Below, in pieces: positions 55,557 to 64,000 of a DNA stretch of 64,000 nt. Source of the DNA: Mactromeris polynyma. Taxonomy: Eukaryota > Mollusca > Bivalvia > Venerida > Mactridae. The notes below the pieces were generated by a model that worked only from the letters and a program-made list of their open reading frames with translations, searched no databases and had not been told where the DNA came from. Position numbers and translations under genes: made by a program. How positions within the stretch are numbered: position 1 is the stretch's first letter; each line of letters opens with the position of its first letter. The stretch is from the NCBI GenBank assembly GCA_032209605.1, contig JASFXZ010000004.1, forward strand, positions 34,196,401 to 34,260,400, given 5' to 3'.

Positions 55557-57310
55557 ATGTCAAAAACGTTTATTTGAGTCGATATATACAAATTGGAAGT
55601 CGTGAGACAGCTTGCAAGTTATAAACATAGTAATTGTATGTCTGAGAAATGAATTCTTTGGAGAAATTAACAATTTGTTGCATGCACAAACCATGTTATT
55701 ATTTTGCGAACGTCATACTTATATTCATAAATGTGTCTATAAGGAACCCTATTTCGTATACATCAATCATAAAGTTCGCAAGGTATGACTGAAATATAAC
55801 ATCGTTATGTATGTTCCGCCAAATAATGTGTCATTCGTAATTATGCACCCCTTCGAAGAAATAATTTTCGCACGTGTCATTTTTCCCGCTTAATTGATCT
55901 GTTTCACTCATAGAACCGATACGAACTTCATAACCGGAAAATGTCTAAATGAAATATAAGGTATGCAGTGTCTTAATTGTAGGACTAGTATAGGTCGTGA
56001 ATACTGGTTAAAAACTGTTATCGTATCAACAGTCCGTCGAATTCGAAACTGAAACTAGTAGATGTATTACGGACAAGTTGCTTTAATTCCGATGATCGTT
56101 GGACAAATGTGAGTTTAGGCACACACTTAAACTGGATTTAATTACACTGACCGTGTAAAGGCGGTACTCTTATTTTTCACCCTTGGTCCACAAAGTTCAC
56201 ACACCTGTTGGCGGTCAATCTAACAGCACTATATGTGAGATCAGATTTGTTGTTTAACCAGCATGCATATATTTTGTCTTACAACTCATTAGATAATTAT
56301 CAATTAATCATTTTTGATAATGAGTGTTTCATCATGTTGATGACACGTTTTGTTTTGTTTGGACTGTTCCGCCATAAATGACATTGATGCGAACAAATAC
56401 AAATTAGTTCTAACTATCAAGGGATACACTGGTTCTTAATAATGCATATATAGGCATACCAAATAACAATGTTCTATCTTAACAGTGAGTGTAATTAAAT
56501 CAGAGACTAGACTGGGTAACTACACGGGGAAATGTTCATCTTGACAGTCGAAGTAACAAAATTAGCCGAAAAGTGCTTAGAAATAATATTGTTTGAGGTC
56601 ACTCCCTAATGTGAACGCGCTGTGAACAGCCTGAACTATTTAATATAAAAACTCTAGTATTGTGAATTATTCCATCATGTTGCCTAGGAAGTCTCGTATG
56701 TGTCATTTCAATGTTTAATTCGTTTTTACGAATTGGTATCCCCATAATTTTATCTAACAAGAAATATCTTAAAAAAAGATGATCGGGACAATTTGAAGGT
56801 TAAGATTTGTTGTGCAACATAAAAAATGCCGAGATTGTTACGATCCCGTAGAGTTTGGTAAGGTAACGTCCCTTCATCGAAAGTTTAACCGATCCGCGTC
56901 AATGTTACAAACGTTGTTCGGTTGATGCGAAATTGCCTACGTGGTTAACGTAAGATTTGATTGGTTTACACAACACTGATATGCAAATAGTAAAACCATG
57001 TTAGTACGGCTGCGCCGAAAAAAGATGGAGTGTATTTCAATTTCGCGGATTTTTACATCTCTTGATACTATACCTTATAACTATGGAGACATTTCCAATG
57101 GTACCCTTGTGTCGTAGAACTCGTGCTTGTAATGCTCAAAATAAAGAATAATATTACCCACAGCGCTGTAAATTCATTAGTCGAATGTAATATAATTAAA
57201 AAGAGCAACTATGGGAATGCTTTATGTATACATTCTCATAGATTTATTTCTCAAGACATTATTTTGCTTATAAATCATTTAAGTAAGAAAGTGTTCAGTG
57301 TTTGAAGCTT
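55557..57310 (+). repeat. Dispersed segment R2, copy B
   Basis: Shares with 61990-63860: CAATGTCAAAAACG, ACAAATTGG, AAATGAATTCTT, ATGTTGATGACA, AACAAATACAAATTAGTTCT, ACTATCAAGGGATACA and a distal GCTTTATGTATACATT. It contains a copy of family R3 (56781-57028) with no counterpart in copy C, which looks like an insertion. Confidence 0.65.
56781..57028 (+). repeat. Dispersed repeat family R3, copy 1
   Basis: About 248 bp: TTGAAGGTTAAGATTTGTTG, AATGTTACAAACGTTGTTCG, GTGGTTAACGTAAGATTTGA, ACGGCTGCGCCGAAAAA. Nearly the same order recurs at 59521-59820. Confidence 0.7.
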
Positions 57311-57329
57311 GGTTCATGTCACCGATATA

Positions 57330-59515
57330 TATCTTCGTCTCGATACACGTACGTTTATCTATTATTAAAATCGTTTTAAAAAGGGTTGTATAAGATCTAT
57401 CCGTCAAATACACCACAGACTAGAATCCAGACTTCTTCAGTAGTTTTATGCTGTCTATTGGTTTATAGTTGTGTCTCATACTTGTGTTTTCCTCTTCTTA
57501 TAGTTATTGTTCTTTTGTAGTTGTTTTATGGTTGTTTTAGTTGTTCTTATAGTTGATGATTTTTGAAATTATTCGTGTTGCTATTGTTCTTGTTGTTGTT
57601 AATGCTATTGTTGTTTTTCTGTTGATTAGGATTCTGTTATGTTGTATTGCATGTTTTAATTGCACTCTTTGACACATCAAAATCCTAACGGCAACGACAT
57701 CTTCCATATTTTGTCAATTATTGCTGCAGGACAGATCGTGCAATCGTTCAAAGAACCATAAAGAATAAGTTATTACAGTGATCTCTAATAACTGAATTGC
57801 AGAAAGGCAATAGGATGTTCAGCAATTTGCCAGGAAAGCTTTTCACGATTTTTTGACATTTGGTTTGATACGTTTATCAGGGCGCTATGTAGTTTCAGCA
57901 AATTATGTATATTTGATTAATCCCAAAGTGTGCATGCCGATATATCTGACATCATCGCTCGTACAAAATGTGAAGCTCGGTAACACTAGCATGCAATGTA
58001 ATATTGTCATTTGATAACTGTGTTTGGCAACGCATTTTCCCAATCAAGTCTTTCCAATTGCATACCAGGCAGATGTGCCCAAGGTTTCACATTTTCGACA
58101 ACGAAAACTCTATTCAAAGGGCATTGGAATGTTGACAATCATTTCAGAAACAGTTAATTAATGTTTTATACATCGACGTATATTATTTATATATATTTTA
58201 TCCCTTGACATTTGGAACACATTTGTTTAGATCACATACACGTCACTTACATGTGAAGCACTGTATATTATATGGAATGTTAAATATTCATCAAGCAACA
58301 GGTAATTAACCATATCATGAAATAAAGTATTATTCATAGCCACTAGAGAGTTACCAACTGACCATGTAAGGAACATTAACGTCTTGGCACATATATCAAC
58401 GTCGGTATAGGAAGCATGCCCTTTTTATCACTCTAACCAAGCTTACTTGTTTCATCATGATTTCTTAACTGAACACCCGAGCGAGGAGTATGGTCGCTTG
58501 ATAATTCCATTAAACATTAATACGTCATTTGACTCATTTCTCCGTCCCATTTGATTCTCTGGATAAATTGTCAATAGTAATAGAGGTCGCCGGTTTCAGT
58601 TAGTCACTAATAATATACAAATTTGGCGTGAAAAACCCAAGCCATATAAACATAACATGAACTTTAATATATATATTTTCCTGATCATATTGATGCTTTC
58701 AAAACTCCAATTGATAACTCATTACTGATTTAGCAAACGTATTGTATCCTTAAACAGATGTGACGTGTTGATATAACTCTCTGTGTTATGCATGTGATTA
58801 TTGTTTTAAGATGTAAGTGTAGTAATGCTGCATTACGGGTATATGTTTGGCAAGGTCATAGCTCTTTCAAGACAGCTAATTCTCAATATGAAATTCAACG
58901 TGTACAGCACAGTAGCCCATGTAGTATACTCATTTGCCCATCTGTTTCCATTACCACAGTTGTATAGTTATCAATCACATTACCGAAACGTATTACGACA
59001 ATGTTTTGCTCAGACCATGTCAATTGCGAACGACTATACGAAAATATTACTATACATTATTGGATTCAGTAAAAAACGTTTTATTTTAGGAATGGAACGT
59101 ATCAGCGTATAAACGTGTAATTTAGCATGATAGCTTTACGCTTTCCTATTGAATAACCGACCAATCGATTTCCAATGGGAATTATATTATACGAATATCC
59201 TTAATCTTGATACATTTAATTTGGTTAATATGTTAATGCAATTACATTTTATTGTTTTGACTCTTCAGTGTAAATCATTGAAGTTCTGGAAAGAATTACA
59301 CCCACTGCATTTTCCAGATGATTACTAAATGGATAACACTAAACATTTAAGCTGTACTTGGGATACGACTATATGAACAAAATGAAGATATACAAAATGA
59401 AACTAACCCGTTGTAAATACGAAGTTGCTGACATGAAGGTATGACTTGTATGATACCACAGTGAACGAATGTCTCAATGAGAGCACCATCGTAGAGAAAC
59501 AAGATATATCTTGAC
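57330..59515. other. Intergenic, little recognised
   Basis: A degenerate GTTGTT-rich stretch at 57470-57650 resembles a decayed complement of the 13-bp array at 46.2-46.7 kb. The 95-codon frame at 58825-59112 has no recognisable domain. Confidence 0.3.
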
Positions 59516-59520
59516 GAAAT

Positions 59521-59910
59521 GGTCGGCGCAAATTGAAGGTTAAGATTTGTTGTGCAACATATAAAAATGCCGAGATGTTACGATTGCTGAACACTCCAGA
59601 TCCAACATCGATTTCGGTCAATTCACCGAAATTCAGTGGATTTCGGTAAGGTACCGTACCCTTATCGAAAGGTTAACCAATCTGCGGCAATGTTACAAAC
59701 GCTGTTCGGTTGAAGAGAAATTGCCTTGGTGGTTAACGTAAGATTTGATTGGTTTAAACAACACTGATATGCTAATAGCAAAACCATGTTAACGGCTGCG
59801 CCGAAAAAGAGGATCGGTGCAATATGAAGCAAGCACATTATTTGTAATCTGTAGGTTAAGATTTGTTGTGCTGCATATAAAAAAAGTCGAGATGTTACGA
59901 TTGCTTGTTA
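59521..59910 (+). repeat. Dispersed repeat family R3, copy 2 plus partial tandem third unit
   Basis: 59521-59820 matches copy 1 with a 70-bp insertion near 59590-59645. At 59808 the start of the unit begins again (GATCGGTGCAATATGAAG, then GGTTAAGATTTGTTGTGCTG and GATGTTACGATTGCT) and stops near 59910, so two units lie head to tail. Confidence 0.65.
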
Positions 59911-59914
59911 CTCG

Positions 59915-61430
59915 ATTATGATATTATAATAATTATAGTAACTCCGATACATGTAAGGGGATTTGACTTCGTTGGAGACTGGATAAAAATAAGAGATTAA
60001 AAATAGACATTAAAGTCTGTTTCAATATAGTACATCAGTACTTATTGTATCAGTCGTGAACTCACAGATTCGTGTTTAGTAACTTGTGACATATCGATTT
60101 ATCTGATTAAAACAATACAAATCTTCTTTATTCCAACGCCGGACAATTTCCCAAGGGGTTCACTAGCAACACTACTCACAAGATAAATATTGAAATATAG
60201 TATATATCTTCTTTCAGACGCAGTTAAGGCAAACAATGTTATTTTAACATTATTTTGTCGTGTAAACAATAATAAAAATAACGCATCTATTGTGATCAAA
60301 ATGTATTATTTGCAAATATATCACTATTAACTTTTGGTTAGATACAATAATGTTATTCTTCAATTCCAGTTAATTCCAAATTGCTACCTTATCATCATGT
60401 GTTCCGAATCATCCATTATATTCACTCGAATTCGGAAAGACGTGATCAATAAATCTACAGCAAATATCATTTTCAAAACTCATTAACAGAAATGTTAAAC
60501 GCTCCTTATGCCAAGCATATAAAAGGACGCTTGTTGTTTTAAATGTGTTAAAATGGGTAAGAATAGCAAAGCCTAGTCCCTGCCAGTAACCCTCATGCCG
60601 GATTTTTCCATCTGCACTCGAAGACAGTGATATAATAATTTTTTATTATTCTTTTTCTTGCATACCTATTTTAAAAAAGGTCGAGATAAAATAAACCGTC
60701 TAAAGTTTTGAGGGATGTTTGCTTATAGCAACGTATTATTTTACAAATTCATTCGAGTAATTATTCTATGTTACGTGACGTCGTCAGCGCGAGACTCATC
60801 CGACACGGGGGGTTTGAGATAGAGTGTTCCGGCACCGATGGAAACAAGGAAAAGCCCATTCTGGTATGCAAGAAATGTCAATTATAAATTAACTCGTGGC
60901 TGGTACCAATGCAAAGCGATCCTGAGGACGTTCTGTAAAGGCAATTATTAATAAATTCAACAATTTATCGCAGCTGTTTATGGCTCGACTTCACATCTGT
61001 CAGAACGTGTTAATTTTGTTATCGTGAGATTGCTTGATTTGAAAACACGGGCTCTGAATGCACAATTTTGAATAATGGTAACATGAAGCACAAAGTATTG
61101 CTACAATTAAAATTATTTTGACATTGGCTTCAGAAACGATCGTAACCAACTTTGATGCCTACGCGTTTATTATACTATTCACTAAATGCAAGTTGTATGT
61201 AGGCCTACGCACGTAAATGGATTTGATTCACACATTCGTCTGCTAATAACATATTCAACTTTTCCTACTTTATGTGAGTAAAATGTTGTTTTAAAGATGG
61301 TAAATATGGCTGTGAAGATAAGCCTACGACCTGTCATATCCACAGAATACATCGCTGCAGTTGTTGAAATGATAACTGATAACCAATCATAGGCAAGATA
61401 ATTAAGAGCGCCGAGGATATTATTTACTTA
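59915..61430. other. Intergenic, nothing recognised
   Basis: AT-rich, with no supported gene or repeat. Confidence 0.3.
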
Positions 61431-61448
61431 AGTTTCTTTAATATGGAA

Positions 61449-61760
61449 GGTGCTGTTGTTCGGATTCCCGTTCCACGTGGACGCACAGTGACGGACATGT
61501 ATTACAAAGTAATGGTGTTATCTAAGGTAAACTAATTCAAGGACGGGTATTTTCTGAACCATGAAACAGTTCAGCTCTCTCATCCTCCGTATAGTCCGGA
61601 CTTGAGCCCTTGTGACTTTTCCGCGATTGAAAAGGACCTAGTCTGAACGTAGATATGACACTCTTAGTGACCTTTGTAGCGCAATATTTTAGTGTTTAAG
61701 GGTATACCCAAAGAGTACTATTTTCAGCTTTCAGACAATGGATTTCTCGGTTAAAAAGGT
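61449..61760 (+). pseudogene. Broken mariner-family transposase fragment
   Basis: Three pieces in order match the C-terminal half of mariner transposases: VVRIPVPRGRTVTDMYYKVM (61452 on), a short gap with a stop, then HPPYSPDLSPCDF at about 61580 (the block carrying the last catalytic Asp), a further stop, and FSAFRQWISRLKK at about 61725, the usual end of the protein. Stops and deletions make it inactive. No terminal repeats identified around it. Confidence 0.8.
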
Positions 61761-61989
61761 GAGTCTATGCTAAGGGAGAGATTGCTTTGAAGGATTGAAC
61801 TAGTTTTGAAGCATGACTGTTGTGTTTTTTTCTCAATAATAATGCAAATGACAGAACGTGTTGAAAGGCCCTCGTAATTACATAGTTGTCGTTTTGAAAA
61901 GATAATGCTTATTATGTTGTGATACTGTAGCATTAAGGACATAGCCGTGTATGTCCCATAATTCAGGTTGTACACATATACAATAAAAC

Positions 61990-63860
61990 TTCTTGCAATG
62001 TCGAAAACGATCAGTTTTGACGATCTGTACAAATTGGGAGTAACATCTGGCAAGTTCTTAACGTGGTAACAGTATGTCCGAGAATTGAATTCTTAAGAAA
62101 ATGACGATCATTAACCTTGTAATTATGTTGCTAACGTGATGCTGATACTCATAAACATGTCTGAGAGATGCTTGATTTCGTTCGCATCATCCTTAATGTT
62201 CACAAGTCATGTCTGTAGCTTCATGGCATTATTGTCTGCAAAACAACCTGTCAATTGTAATTACTTAAAGGGTGCTTTTAGTGAATGAAAAATGATCATG
62301 AAGCAAATTTTGGCGATCATAGAGATTCCTATTAGAACGAATGTGTTTTATGCGTGAATGGGTCCTACTTGTAAACCCTGACTATTTTAGTTAAGAATGA
62401 CATGCCAAACATTTGTTTCGTTTGAATGGAATTTCAGGCGTTCGTTGAATGCAGACTCCGAAATTTATTATTGGTTGTTTTTCTCTCTCCAACAATAGGT
62501 TGATATTATTATTACAGACACTTTGTTCAATTGTCTGTCAAGTTGAAAGAATATTTAGAATTAAATTAATTTGTTTTGCAATCATAAATGTGTTCTGTTC
62601 CTTCAATTTTATGATGTCTTATTGTTCTCCTATGCAGAAACTGAATTGTCCGAAAATAAATTTCCGAATCTAGGCAAATATCTACATGGAAAATTATTTA
62701 AAACAATTTGCATCCTGGGATATTTGATCAGCTGGTCGCCGACAGAGAAACTGAGATACATGCAGTGTAGAAAAGTGACTTTAACTTGGATGATTTTAGG
62801 ACAAGTGTGAGGTTAAATACACCATAGGTTGAACCAGGATTTAACACCAAGTGGTGATTCCATCGCTCGGTGGCAAGACTCGTATATTCACCCATCATGT
62901 GTGTGTGGTCTGTCCCTTTTGCCATGTTTGTTTACTGGTATAATTATCTACATATTAAGTCTCTTTATGCTTCTTGGGCGGCTGTGTACATGGCATTCCT
63001 GCTCGATTTCTTCTTTCAATTTAATTGAAGATTCAACCACAGTGTTGGTTCATAAGCAAGCATGTCATTTGTCATACAACTCACTTATGATTATTCATTA
63101 AATACCTCTCGGAAAGACATTATTTTTTGACAAGCGAACGCTATACTAAGTATTCATTCATGTTGATGACAAATTTGTTTAATTTGGAATATTTTTGTCC
63201 ATTAATGACATTGCAGCGAACAAATACAAATTAGTTCTAATTATCAAGGGATACAGTAGTATTTAATAATGCATACATATATTCAAAACAACAAATTCCT
63301 GCCTCGACAATGATACAGAGTAAATAATACAGAGAATATACCGGGGATCTACGCGGGGCAATGTTCATAATGACAGATGGAGTAACAAAATGACTTCGCT
63401 TTTGTTAAAAAGCGCCGAACTATTTCAGGTTAAAACACTTTAATTGTGAATCATTTCGTTACGACGAATTTGATTTTCCAAAATCACATACGAGATACAT
63501 TTTTTGTATTTCCTTTTAACGAATTGTTATTTAGTCTAAGGACCTGGTAGATTTTAAGTTCGAATTAGATTTCTCTAAAGTGTAATATAACATGCATCTA
63601 GAAATTAAGCTTTTGAAAATTTATCTTAAGACTGTAGAGACACGTGGGGCACTTATACTATAGAATGTATGCTTGTATCGATCACGACTAGGTACTGAGA
63701 TAAATCACAGGATGGTTAATTCGTAAACAAAAGTTAATATAATTTAAAATAGAAACTATAGGAAATGCTTTATGTACATATTAGCGTCGATTTATTTCTC
63801 TGGGACTTTGGCTCGTCTATAAATTAGTAAAGTCAATTACGCAGTACACCGGTGTAATAG
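61990..63860 (+). repeat. Dispersed segment R2, copy C
   Basis: The longest copy, directly downstream of the mariner fragment. Aligns with copy B at the points listed there, and with copy A at AACTGAGATACAT, GTGTAGAAAAGTGAC, CATGTGTGTGTGG and GTTCTAATTATCAAGGG. Small open frames in copies A and C overlap the same stretch, but neither is recognisable. Confidence 0.6.
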
Positions 63861-64000
63861 CAATTACATTTTCCGTAATCTAACCCCTACCAAAACATGT
63901 CCCGTGACAGAGTTATATATTATATAAATATCAGATCCCATGGAGGGTGATAGCATTTATGATAACCAGAGAAAGTTAATGTCAACCGAGGTTTAAGCCG

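Overview
The window looks like nuclear DNA of a marine invertebrate, most likely a mollusc and probably a bivalve. It is AT-rich, has spliced genes with small exons and long introns, and is crowded with short inverted-repeat DNA elements (MITEs), tRNA-derived SINE heads, a non-LTR retrotransposon tail and minisatellites. Nothing bacterial, viral or CRISPR-like was seen. The taxon call is an inference from gene family and repeat style; no marker gene is present.

Layout. (1) 1-1548, minus strand: a long open frame that runs off the left edge. It encodes a basic, Cys-containing protein of a poorly characterised, probably transposon-derived metazoan family. It is preceded at 2029-2817 by a cluster of a 14-15 bp motif in both orientations. 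(2) 4925-23751, minus strand: one complete gene of 19 reconstructed coding exons (18 clear plus one 19-nt candidate microexon). It encodes an 863-residue nose-resistant-to-fluoxetine (NRF-6)-like membrane acyltransferase: signal peptide, extracellular NRF domain, then a multi-pass acyltransferase-3 domain. All splice phases agree, two introns use GC-AG boundaries, and many introns carry MITEs, SINE heads or a non-LTR fragment. (3) 24.9-29.3 kb: two DNA elements with terminal inverted repeats, a tRNA-derived head and a MITE. (4) 30.2-46.7 kb: five unrelated tandem-repeat arrays (units of 14/21, 39, 42, about 12 with a 214-bp higher-order copy, and 13 bp) plus a 795-bp inverted-repeat element. 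The long open frames here are mostly products of repeat units divisible by three. (5) 46.7-64 kb: repeat-derived DNA with a small MITE, several copies of three dispersed families, and a broken mariner transposase.

The only well-supported host gene is the NRF-6-like acyltransferase. I found no convincing new multi-gene system. The most interesting points are the GC-AG introns and microexon of that gene, a MITE whose end forms one of its splice donors, a 110-bp-TIR MITE with a visible target duplication, a TA-flanked MITE with a minisatellite core, and the unclassified partial ORF at the left edge.
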